NCBI GenBank assembly: GCA_905199135.1
Contig: CAJKFC010000106.1
Location: 1 to 5,719, forward strand
Source: an uncultured Eubacteriales bacterium
GTDB lineage: Bacteria; Bacillota; Clostridia; Oscillospirales; Butyricicoccaceae
Direction of reading: 5' to 3'
Length of the DNA stretch: 5,719 nt
Below the pieces are notes generated by a model. It had not been told where the DNA came from. It saw only the letters and a program-made list of their open reading frames with translations, and did not search any database. The first letter of the stretch is position 1. Each line of letters opens with the position of its first letter. The position numbers and the translations under genes are program-made. Positions 1 to 5,083 of this stretch are shown in pieces.

Positions 1-671
1 ATCTGACCAGCAAGCTGGCCCCCCATCTTCTCGGTCCCATCTCCGTGGCCGCTTACTCCTACATGGCTCTTATCCCCCTTATTCAGCCTCCCATCATGAG
101 AATGCTGACAACCGAAAAAGAGCGTAAGGTAGTCATGAAGGAGCTCCGCACTGTCAGCAAGACAGAGAAGATAGTGTTCCCCATAGCTGTTACAGTCATC
201 TGTGTACTCATGATCCCCTCTGTCGCTCCCCTTATCGGTATGCTCATGCTGGGCAACCTCTTCAGAGAGAGCGGTGTTGTAGAGCGTCTTTCCGACACAG
301 CTCAGAACTCACTTATCAACATCATCACAATGATGCTCGGTACCTGCGTCGGCGCCACAGCTAACGGTGAGCTCTTCCTCAGACCCGATACACTGGCTAT
401 CATTGCTTTGGGTCTCACAGCTTTCGCCTTCTCGACAGCAGGCGGCGTCCTGTTCGGAAAGCTCATGTATAAGATCACAGGCGGTAAGGTCAACCCCCTC
501 ATCGGTTCGGCCGGTGTTTCTGCCGTTCCCATGGCTGCCCGTGTCTCCCAGGTCGAGGGACAGAAGTACAACAAGAGCAACTACCTTCTGATGTTCGCCA
601 TGGGCCCCAATGTGGCAGGCGTTATCGGTTCGGCTATTGCAGCAGGCTTCCTGCTCTCCATGTTCAGCTAA
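1..671 (+). CDS. Sodium-ion-translocating decarboxylase, beta subunit (partial, 5' end outside window)
   Basis: This is the C-terminal 222 residues of the membrane subunit that couples decarboxylation of a biotin-bound carboxyl group (oxaloacetate, glutaconyl-CoA or methylmalonyl-CoA) to export of Na+ across the cytoplasmic membrane. The open frame enters from the left edge (first full codon at 3) and ends with TAA at 669-671, so the GTG at 45 is an internal valine and not a start. Family hallmarks are the AAYSYMALIPLIQPP segment (visible residues 16-30), an LxGNLxRESGVV stretch, NPLIGSAGVSAVPMAARVSQ (164-183) and GPNVAGVIGSAIAAG near the end. Aligned from memory to Klebsiella OadB, the functionally important Tyr229, Asn373, Gly377, Ser382 and Arg389 fall on Y20, N164, G168, S173 and R180, all conserved. 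The essential Asp203 would lie just outside the window. Several hydrophobic membrane spans are visible. The substrate cannot be told from the beta subunit alone; partner subunits would be upstream. Confidence 0.95.
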   Translation, partial: LTSKLAPHLLGPISVAAYSYMALIPLIQPPIMRMLTTEKERKVVMKELRTVSKTEKIVFPIAVTVICVLMIPSVAPLIGMLMLGNLFRESGVVERLSDTAQNSLINIITMMLGTCVGATANGELFLRPDTLAIIALGLTAFAFSTAGGVLFGKLMYKITGGKVNPLIGSAGVSAVPMAARVSQVEGQKYNKSNYLLMFAMGPNVAGVIGSAIAAGFLLSMFS

Positions 672-690
672 CTATAAACTGAATAAAAAG

Positions 691-718
691 GAACCCCCCG
701 GTAAAACCGGGGGTTCTT
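691..718 (+). terminator. Intrinsic terminator of the decarboxylase beta gene, probably bidirectional
   Basis: GAACCCCCCGGT (691-702) and ACCGGGGGTTC (706-716) form an 11-bp GC-rich stem with one bulged C and a three-base loop, starting 20 nt after the oadB-family stop codon. The plus-strand tail is short (TTCTT). On the minus strand the hairpin is followed by CTTTTTATT, so it could also stop transcripts leaving the IS transposase gene. Confidence 0.85.
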
Positions 719-751
719 CATATGCGGGCATAGCCCTCTGTTCCTCGCGTG

Positions 752-789
752 ACACGTGAACGTGTAAAACGGCCCGCCAGCCGCGCTGG
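752..789. repeat. Two small hairpins in the 3' flank of tnpA
   Basis: ACACGT/ACGTGT (752-757 and 760-765) and CCAGC/GCTGG (777-781 and 785-789) are short inverted repeats within the non-coding right end of the IS. Each has a 5-bp stem once a realistic loop is allowed. They may be part of the right end bound by TnpA, but each is short enough to arise by chance. Confidence 0.3.
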
Positions 790-795
790 GGACTG

Positions 796-1257
796 TTACT
801 TGCTACCCGTTAACGGGTCGGGGTAAGGTATTCTTAATTGTTCTCCCATCTCATCTTCTTTAAGCTGGTTCTTGATATACTCCGCAATTCGGCTCTCATT
901 TTTTCCTACCGTATCTACGTAATACCCCCTGCACCAGAATTCTTTATTCCGGTACTTATACTTTAAGTCGCCGAATTGCTCATACATCATTGCAGCACTT
1001 TTTCCCTTGAGGTACCCCATAAACCCTGAAACCGAAATCTTTGGCGGTATTTCTACGAATAGGTGGATATGGTCTGGGCATGCTTCTGCTTCGATTATCT
1101 TCACGCCTTTCCATTCACATAACTGCCGCAGAATTTTTCCTATCATTGCTCGTTTCTCTTTGTAGAATACTTTCCGGCGATATTTTGGTGCAAACACAAT
1201 ATGGTATTTGCAATTCCACGACGTATGTGATAATCTATTGATGTCATTCATACTCAT
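796..1257 (-). CDS. tnpA: IS200-type transposase TnpA (HUH/Y1 single-strand transposase)
   Basis: A 153-residue, full-length TnpA that cuts and rejoins single-stranded IS ends using a tyrosine nucleophile and a metal held by an HUH motif. The HUH pair is H63-I-H65 in PDHIHL. The catalytic tyrosine is Y127 in AEYIKNQ, with the usual helper Gln at 131; these positions match H64/H66/Y127 of the IS608 enzyme as I recall it. The blocks WNCKYHIVFAPKYRR (14-28), FMGYLKGKSA and FWCRGYYVDTVGKN (107-120) are very close to the Salmonella IS200 transposase, including the FTG/LTG-S/R-K type C-terminus. The ATG at 1257 is chosen because GGGAGG (1265-1270) lies 7 nt upstream; a second ATG at 1251 would be 13 nt away, too far. 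There is no frameshift or internal stop. Expression is probably held very low by the leader structure and a possible antisense RNA. Confidence 0.96.
   Translation of the reverse strand: MSMNDINRLSHTSWNCKYHIVFAPKYRRKVFYKEKRAMIGKILRQLCEWKGVKIIEAEACPDHIHLFVEIPPKISVSGFMGYLKGKSAAMMYEQFGDLKYKYRNKEFWCRGYYVDTVGKNESRIAEYIKNQLKEDEMGEQLRIPYPDPLTGSK
805..818. repeat. 14-bp perfect palindrome in the 3' end of tnpA, candidate right-end recognition hairpin
   Basis: ACCCGTTAACGGGT is a perfect palindrome within the last codons of tnpA (encoding the PLTG part of the C-terminus). Its centre, CGTTAACG, resembles the tip of the hairpin at the other end of the element (CGTTTAACG). Since TnpA binds similar hairpins at both ends, this could be the right-end hairpin. 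That assignment is inference; other small hairpins lie further out. Confidence 0.4.
1208..1234 (+). promoter_or_regulatory. Candidate antisense promoter inside the 5' end of tnpA
   Basis: TTGCAA (1208-1213) resembles a -35 box (4 of 6 matches). GATAAT (1229-1234) resembles a -10 box (5 of 6) and is preceded by TG one base upstream, an extended -10. The spacing is 15 bp, shorter than ideal. Transcription would start near 1241 and run out of the IS across the tnpA start codon and leader. It lies in conserved coding sequence, so a chance match is possible. Confidence 0.4.
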
Positions 1258-1264
1258 ATGAGTG

Positions 1265-1322
1265 CCTCCCTGTTTTGATTGTTGATGCAGTTGGCGGACC
1301 GCATCTATAATCTTAACAGGGA
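1265..1322 (-). promoter_or_regulatory. tnpA leader structure that can hide the ribosome binding site
   Basis: In the tnpA mRNA sense, UCCCUGUU (1322 to 1315) can pair perfectly with AACAGGGA (1274 to 1267), which contains the GGGA of the Shine-Dalgarno GGGAGG (1270 to 1265). Between the arms lies a second hairpin, 1305 to 1284, with an 8-bp stem (GAUGCGGU with ACUGCAUC, one G-U pair) and a CCGCCA loop. The result is a stem that would block ribosome entry. In Salmonella IS200 a leader hairpin sequesters the tnpA ribosome binding site, so the arrangement fits family knowledge. It works only if the transcript starts upstream of 1322, which I cannot show. Confidence 0.55.
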
Positions 1323-1350
1323 TTTTTACTCATCGCCATAGGCTTTTTGG

Positions 1351-1377
1351 AACCACTCGTTTAACGAGTGGTTTTCA
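1351..1377 (+). terminator. IS left-end hairpin; also a possible plus-strand terminator
   Basis: AACCACTCGTT (1351-1361) and AACGAGTGGTT (1363-1373) are perfect inverted repeats around a single T, giving a realistic stem of 9-10 bp with a small T/A-rich loop. TTTT follows on the plus strand (1371-1374 region), so it may end the antisense transcript. On the minus strand the hairpin is followed by CCAAAAAG, so it would not stop transcription into tnpA. Its place 90-110 bp upstream of tnpA fits the left-end hairpin that TnpA recognises in IS200/IS605 elements. Confidence 0.6.
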
Positions 1378-1390
1378 GATATACAAAAAT

Positions 1391-1418
1391 AAAACGGACG
1401 GTTTTCCGTCCGTTTTTT
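1391..1418 (-). terminator. Strong bidirectional terminator after the 105-residue gene
   Basis: AAAACGGACGG (1391-1401) and CCGTCCGTTTT (1406-1416) form a perfect 11-bp stem with a TTTT loop. There is a T-run on the plus side (1413-1418) and TTTTATTTTT on the minus side. The structure begins 3 nt beyond the stop codon of the minus-strand gene at 1421, so it most likely ends that transcript. It would equally block plus-strand readthrough from the IS. Confidence 0.92.
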
Positions 1419-1420
1419 AT

Positions 1421-1738
1421 TTAAGCATTCATCCAGCCTTTATTGTCGGGAAGATATGCCCTCTTGGGTTTTTGTGGGTCATATTTCACCCTCACCTTTA
1501 CGCCTATTTCTATGTCTTCTCCCGCAGCTCCTTTGAGCACGGGAGTTTTTCTCTGGCCTATCGGCAGAAATCCCAATTTTATTGCCTTACTTTTATACTT
1601 TAAAGATTCCTTTACTGTATATTCCGTCCCGTCTACCGTGAATTTCACGGCTACCATAGTTACGCCTTCTAAGCCTCGACTTTTAAAGGACAATATCTCC
1701 CCCAAAGTCTCGGCAGTGCATTTTTTCTTTCCCCACAT
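1421..1738 (-). CDS. Small protein of unknown function, 105 residues, downstream of clpX
   Basis: I do not recognise this protein with certainty. The start is ATG at 1738 because GAGGTG (1745-1750) sits 6 nt upstream. A longer reading from ATG at 1774 would begin inside the clpX terminator hairpin and has no ribosome binding site. The protein begins MWGKKKC, has no signal peptide or membrane span, is rich in Lys/Val and looks mostly beta-stranded. The order YxV-GxxY (VDGTEYTV, about residues 47-54) followed late by VRVKYDPQKPKRAYL (86-100) resembles the soluble part of DUF3592-type proteins, where a YDPxxP motif follows a beta domain; this is a weak resemblance from memory. It lies just beyond the clpX terminator with no clear promoter of its own, so it may be expressed by readthrough. 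Coding is supported by the good ribosome binding site and by the terminator placed immediately after its stop. Confidence 0.75.
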   Translation of the reverse strand: MWGKKKCTAETLGEILSFKSRGLEGVTMVAVKFTVDGTEYTVKESLKYKSKAIKLGFLPIGQRKTPVLKGAAGEDIEIGVKVRVKYDPQKPKRAYLPDNKGWMNA

Positions 1739-1765
1739 TTTTTGCACCTCTTTTGGAATATTTAA

Positions 1766-1796
1766 AAACGGCATGCAGAGGCATGCCGTTTAGTTT
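1766..1796 (-). terminator. Intrinsic terminator of the tig-clpP-clpX operon
   Basis: AAACGGCATGC (1766-1776) and GCATGCCGTTT (1781-1791) are perfect inverted repeats with a 4-base loop, starting 3 nt past the clpX stop codon. On the minus strand the hairpin is followed by TTTTTAAATATT. The stem is strong but the T-run is short, so some readthrough into the next gene, which starts 28 nt further on, is plausible. Confidence 0.85.
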
Positions 1797-3030
1797 ATTC
1801 TGTTATGAGCTTGGGCTCTTTTTCCGTGCCATTTACAAAATCTCTTGTAATTATGACCTTCTTTACCCCTTCTTTTGAGGGAAGCTCAAACATGAGGTCG
1901 TTCATAAGACCTTCCAGCACAGCTCTGAGACCTCTTGCGCCGGTCTTTCTCTCGAGAGTCTTTTCGGCTATCGCCTCCACAGCGCTGTCCTCTATCTCCA
2001 GCTCGATATTGTCGAGACCGAAGAGCTTTTTATACTGCTTGAGTATGGCGTTTTTCGGCTCTGTGAGGATTCTGACGAGGGTATTTTTATCCAGGTTATC
2101 GAGAGCCACCAGAATAGGAAGTCTGCCCACCAGCTCGGGAATAAGGCCGAATTTCAATATATCGTGGGGCTCTACCTTGCTGAGAGCGTCGGCATTTTCC
2201 TCTTTGCCCGCTTTGATGTCGGCTCCGAATCCCATGCCCTTCTTACCCGTCCTCTTCTCGATTATCTTGGAGAGACCGTCAAAGGCTCCGCCGCATATGA
2301 AGAGGATATTGGTGGTGTCTATCTGTATAAACTCCTGCTGAGGATGCTTTCTGCCGCCCTGCGGAGGTACATTTGCCGTGGTACCTTCGAGTATCTTCAA
2401 AAGAGCCTGCTGCACTCCCTCGCCGCTGACATCTCGCGTAATGGAGGGATTCTCGCTCTTTCTGGCGATTTTATCTATCTCATCGATATAGATTATACCT
2501 CTCTCGGCTCTGGCCACATCAAAATCTGCCGCCTGAATGAGCCTCAAAAGTATATTCTCAACATCTTCACCCACATAGCCTGCCTCGGTAAGAGTCGTGG
2601 CGTCGGCTATGGCAAAGGGCACATTGAGAGATTTTGCCAATGTCTGAGCCAAAAAGGTCTTGCCGGAGCCTGTGGGGCCTATAAGCAGGATATTGCTCTT
2701 CTGTATCTCCACATCATCTCCGTCATCAAGATGGGATATTCTCTTGTAGTGGTTGTAAACAGCCACAGCCAGAGCCTTTTTAGCCCTGTCCTGACCTATG
2801 ACATACTGATCGAGCTGCTCCTTTATCTCCAAAGGCTTGAGGATATGGGACTCAAACTCCTCGTTCATCTCCCTGTCCAGCTCGGCTTCGCGCTCTTCCA
2901 GAATACTGTTGCACATGTCAACACAGGCTGAGCAGATGTATACGCCGGGGCCGCTCAGCACTGTCACTCCGTCGTCCTCGGTGCGGCCGCAAAAGCTGCA
3001 CCTGGGCTTTCTCTTTTCGTTTTCTGCCAT
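1795..3030 (-). CDS. clpX: ClpX, ATP-dependent unfoldase subunit of the ClpXP protease
   Basis: A full-length (411-residue) cytosolic AAA+ hexamer that recognises, unfolds and threads substrates into ClpP. The N-terminal zinc-binding domain has C11-x2-C14 and C33-x2-C36. The AAA+ core shows Walker A GPTGSGKT (118-125), the YVG pore loop (152-154), Walker B IIYIDEID (179-186), the RKH pore loop (227-229), the arginine-finger region ELVGRLP (R303) and sensor II GARGLR (364-369). The ClpP-docking loop reads GMGFGAD (265-271), with Met where many ClpX proteins have Ile in the IGF tripeptide. The start ATG at 3030 is supported by AGAGG 5 nt upstream, inside the last codons of clpP. Only 2 nt separate the clpP stop from this ATG, so the pair is very probably translationally coupled. 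It is the last gene before the operon terminator. Confidence 0.98.
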   Translation of the reverse strand: MAENEKRKPRCSFCGRTEDDGVTVLSGPGVYICSACVDMCNSILEEREAELDREMNEEFESHILKPLEIKEQLDQYVIGQDRAKKALAVAVYNHYKRISHLDDGDDVEIQKSNILLIGPTGSGKTFLAQTLAKSLNVPFAIADATTLTEAGYVGEDVENILLRLIQAADFDVARAERGIIYIDEIDKIARKSENPSITRDVSGEGVQQALLKILEGTTANVPPQGGRKHPQQEFIQIDTTNILFICGGAFDGLSKIIEKRTGKKGMGFGADIKAGKEENADALSKVEPHDILKFGLIPELVGRLPILVALDNLDKNTLVRILTEPKNAILKQYKKLFGLDNIELEIEDSAVEAIAEKTLERKTGARGLRAVLEGLMNDLMFELPSKEGVKKVIITRDFVNGTEKEPKLITE

Positions 3031-3032
3031 TG

Positions 3033-3614
3033 TTACCTCTTGACCATTACTTCGTCTACAAGGCCGTATTCCTTGGCCTCGTAAGCCGACATGAAGTTGT
3101 CACGCTCGGTGTCGGCATTTATCTTGTCTATGGGCTGGCCTGTTCTCTCGCTCAGTATCTCATTGAGGGTCTTTCTCATTTTGACGATTCTCTCGGCGGC
3201 TATCTGAATATCTGTCGCCTGACCCTTTGCGCCGCCCAAAGGCTGATGTATCATTATCTCGCTGTTGGGCAGAGCATACCTCTTGCCCTTTGCGCCTGCC
3301 GCCAGCAGAAACGCACCCATGGAGGCCGCCATACCTATGCAGATTGTGGATACATCGCACTTGATATACTGCATAGTGTCGTATATGGCCATGCCTGCCG
3401 TGATGGAGCCGCCGGGGCTGTTGATGTAAAAGCTTATGTCCTTGTCGGGGTCCTGAGCTTCAAGATAGAGAAGCTGTGCCACCACAAGGCTTGCCGTCTG
3501 ATCGTTGACCTCGTCGGACAGAAATACTATTCTGTCGTTGAGAAGTCTCGAATATATGTCATAGGAGCGTTCGCCTCGATTTGTCTGCTCCACGACCATG
3601 GGGATATATGCCAT
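3033..3614 (-). CDS. clpP: ClpP, ATP-dependent Clp protease proteolytic subunit
   Basis: A serine peptidase that forms the double-heptamer chamber degrading polypeptides fed in by ClpX (or ClpA/C-type partners). It has 193 residues, the normal length. The start is ATG at 3614, with AGGAGG (3621-3626) 6 nt upstream, giving the typical N-terminus MAYIPMVVEQT. A reading from ATG at 3662 would add 16 residues that lie within an intergenic hairpin and is rejected. The catalytic triad is visible: Ser in GMAASMGAFLL, His in MIHQPLGG and Asp in DRDN-like ERDNFMSAYEAKEYGLVDEV. The oxyanion and substrate region YINSPGGS is intact. No propeptide cleavage site beyond the short N-terminus is obvious. It lies between tig and clpX in one minus-strand operon. 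Confidence 0.98.
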   Translation of the reverse strand: MAYIPMVVEQTNRGERSYDIYSRLLNDRIVFLSDEVNDQTASLVVAQLLYLEAQDPDKDISFYINSPGGSITAGMAIYDTMQYIKCDVSTICIGMAASMGAFLLAAGAKGKRYALPNSEIMIHQPLGGAKGQATDIQIAAERIVKMRKTLNEILSERTGQPIDKINADTERDNFMSAYEAKEYGLVDEVMVKR

Positions 3615-3639
3615 TGTTTTCCTCCTGTTCTCAATGCTC

Positions 3640-3669
3640 AATATGGGTGAGCGCCTGCCCACCCATATT
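3640..3669 (-). repeat. Perfect 10-bp intergenic hairpin between tig and clpP
   Basis: AATATGGGTG (3640-3649) and CACCCATATT (3660-3669) are perfect inverted repeats with a 10-base spacer. There is no T-run on the minus strand, so it is unlikely to be a terminator. It may act as an RNA stability or processing element that lets tig and clpPX be expressed at different levels, or as a protein binding site; I see no direct support for either. Confidence 0.55.
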
Positions 3670-3674
3670 ATTTA

Positions 3675-3698
3675 CCGATTTATACTGTTTTTAATCGG
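3675..3698 (-). promoter_or_regulatory. Second small hairpin just after tig, overlapping a weak -10-like box
   Basis: CCGATT (3675-3680) and AATCGG (3693-3698) form a 6-bp stem with a 12-base A/T-rich loop, beginning 1 nt after the tig stop. On the minus strand TATAAA (3684 to 3679) resembles a -10 box, but no good -35 lies 17 bp upstream. It could be a weak internal promoter for clpPX or a leaky terminator-like structure; neither is secure. Confidence 0.25.
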
Positions 3699-3699
3699 A

Positions 3700-5055
3700 T
3701 TATTCGGCCTTTTCCTCAGCGTTTTCAGCTGTTTCAGCCTTATCTTCTGCCTTTTTCTTGGTTGTGCGCTTTGTTGTCTTCTTGGCAGGCTTTGCGTTGT
3801 CCTTTATGAGGGCAACAGCCTTCTGCTTCATCATGTCGGACTTGAGGGAAGAAGCGGGAACAAGCTCCTTGACGCGCTCGATCTCCAGCTTGTTCTGCTC
3901 TGCGAGAGACTTGAACTCGTTCTCGAGCTCCTCGTCGGAAACCTCGAGGTTCTCATCTTTGGCGATCTGATCGAGAGCAAGACCGATCTTGACCTGCTTC
4001 TCAGCCTGCTCGCGGAACAACTTTCTAAAGCTCTCCATTGTCATGCCCTGCATCTGGAGATATGCGTTCATCTCGAGACCCTGCATTGCAAGACGGTAGG
4101 ACATATCCTCAACAGTTCTGTCGAGCTGAGACTCAACCATGACATCGGGGATCTCACCCTCGAAGCTGTTGAGCATCTCATTGATAAGAGCCTCTTCGTA
4201 AGCCGACTCTACTCTTCTCTCCTTAGCCTCCTGCATACGCTTTGTGAGGTCTGCCTTGAGCTCCTCAAGAGTGTCAAACTCGGAAGCTTCCTTTGCCAGC
4301 TCGTCATCGAGGGCGGGAACTTCCTTGACCTTTACGGAGTGAACCTTGCATTTAAATACTGCGGGCTTACCTGCGAGATTCTCTGCGCCGTAGTTTTCGG
4401 GGAATGTTACATTTACATCGCACTCGTCGCCTGCGCCCTTGCCTACGAGCTGATCCTCAAAGCCGGGGATAAACATGCCGGAGCCCAGTGTGAGGTCGAA
4501 GTTTTCGCCCTTGCCGCCTTCAAATGCGACGCCGTCGATAAAGCCTTCGAAGTCGATGAGAACTGTATCGCCGTTTTCTGCCTTCTTGTCTGCTACCTCA
4601 AGGCGAGCCATGTTGTCAGCGAGACGGTTGAGCTCTGCGTTTACCTCTTCATCTGTGACTTTGGCGTCCTCTTTTTCAGCCTTGAGGCCCTTATATGTGC
4701 CGACCTTTACTTCGGGTTTGACCTGAACGAGAGCCTTGAATGTAAAGCCGTTTTCGTCGAGATTCTCAACCTCGATCTCTGCCTGAGCGATGGGCTCTAT
4801 GCCTGCTTCCTCGACAGCCTTAACATATGCGTCGGGATAGCAGATATTGACTGCATCTTCAAAAAATACTCCCTCGCCGTAGAGCTTCTCGATCATCTTT
4901 CTGGGAGCCTTGCCCTTTCTGAAGCCGGGAACGCTGATTTTGGAAGCGTTCTGACGGAATGCTTTATCTGTTGCTGCGTCGAACTCTGCCTTCTCTATTG
5001 TGATGGAAAGCTCGACGATGTTCTTTTCTTTCTTTGTGACGCTGTTAAGCTTCAT
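3700..5055 (-). CDS. tig: Trigger factor, ribosome-associated chaperone and peptidyl-prolyl isomerase
   Basis: A 451-residue cytosolic chaperone that docks at the ribosome tunnel exit and shields nascent chains. Its domains run in the usual order. The N-terminal ribosome-binding domain carries the signature GFRKGKAP (44-51). The FKBP-type isomerase domain spans about 160-245 (DTVLIDFEGFIDGVAFEGG, then LGSGMFIPGFEDQLVG). A long helical C-terminal domain spans about 250-420. The protein ends in a roughly 30-residue low-complexity tail, Lys/Thr-rich and then Ala/Glu-rich, as often seen in clostridial trigger factors. The start is ATG at 5055, with GGAGG (5064-5068) 8 nt upstream. An ATG at 5070 would overlap that ribosome binding site and is rejected. 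It lies 28 nt downstream of the metallophosphoesterase gene and 85 nt upstream of clpP. Confidence 0.97.
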   Translation of the reverse strand: MKLNSVTKKEKNIVELSITIEKAEFDAATDKAFRQNASKISVPGFRKGKAPRKMIEKLYGEGVFFEDAVNICYPDAYVKAVEEAGIEPIAQAEIEVENLDENGFTFKALVQVKPEVKVGTYKGLKAEKEDAKVTDEEVNAELNRLADNMARLEVADKKAENGDTVLIDFEGFIDGVAFEGGKGENFDLTLGSGMFIPGFEDQLVGKGAGDECDVNVTFPENYGAENLAGKPAVFKCKVHSVKVKEVPALDDELAKEASEFDTLEELKADLTKRMQEAKERRVESAYEEALINEMLNSFEGEIPDVMVESQLDRTVEDMSYRLAMQGLEMNAYLQMQGMTMESFRKLFREQAEKQVKIGLALDQIAKDENLEVSDEELENEFKSLAEQNKLEIERVKELVPASSLKSDMMKQKAVALIKDNAKPAKKTTKRTTKKKAEDKAETAENAEEKAE

Positions 5056-5083
5056 TGATGTTTCCTCCAAAATAATATCTAAT

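Larger units (their letters stand above)
1241..1377 (+). ncRNA. Predicted antisense RNA to the tnpA start and leader (art200-like)
   Basis: A transcript from the extended -10 at 1229-1234 would cover the tnpA start codon, Shine-Dalgarno and whole leader in antisense. It would end at the hairpin 1351-1373, which is followed on the plus strand by TTTT. The predicted length is about 135 nt. Salmonella IS200 is known to encode a cis-antisense RNA (art200) over the same part of tnpA that lowers translation. The prediction here rests on promoter-like and terminator-like sequence only; there is no expression evidence. Confidence 0.35.
720..1385 (-). mobile_element. IS200-type insertion sequence (IS200/IS605 family, tnpA only); ends approximate
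   Basis: The element holds one IS200-like transposase gene and no tnpB or other cargo. It fills the gap between two terminators belonging to the flanking genes (691-718 and 1391-1418), which bounds it to roughly 660 bp; IS200-group elements are usually about 700 bp. These elements have no terminal inverted repeats and make no target duplication, so exact ends cannot be fixed by eye. The left end, upstream of tnpA, carries a perfect hairpin at 1351-1373. On the tnpA 3' side there are several small hairpins (805-818, 777-789, 752-765, 726-736), any of which may be the right-end recognition structure. The family moves as single-stranded DNA circles by a peel-and-paste route. The transposase frame is intact, so the copy may be active. 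Confidence 0.85.

Noticed and set aside
796..1257. Idea that the transposase is a domesticated REP-associated transposase (RAYT)
   Set aside because: Length, motif spacing and C-terminus match true IS200 transposases, and no flanking REP repeats are visible in the window.
1351..1418. Two closely spaced hairpins considered as a CRISPR or repeat array
   Set aside because: The two stems differ in sequence and do not repeat at regular spacing; one is the IS end and the other a gene terminator.
1739..1774. Longer start (ATG at 1774) for the 105-residue gene
   Set aside because: The extra 12 codons begin inside the clpX terminator hairpin and have no Shine-Dalgarno, whereas ATG 1738 has GAGGTG 6 nt upstream.
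1443..1793. Plus-strand open frame of 116 codons opposite the small unknown gene
   Set aside because: It has no ribosome binding site and runs through the clpX terminator; the minus-strand frame has a good site and a terminator at the right place.
2164..2931. Plus-strand open frame of 255 codons opposite clpX
   Set aside because: It is a shadow of the clpX coding sequence, with no ribosome binding site and no recognisable motifs.
3030..3650. Plus-strand open frame of 206 codons opposite clpP
   Set aside because: It mirrors almost exactly the clpP span; composition and lack of motifs mark it as an antisense shadow.
3615..3662. Longer clpP start at 3662
   Set aside because: The extension is encoded by an intergenic hairpin and the AGGAGG site, and does not resemble a ClpP N-terminus; ATG 3614 gives the standard length.
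3598..5058. Very long plus-strand open frame (486 codons) opposite trigger factor
   Set aside because: It is antisense to an unmistakable tig gene, has a Leu/Cys-rich composition typical of a reverse-strand shadow, and lacks a convincing ribosome binding site or family resemblance.
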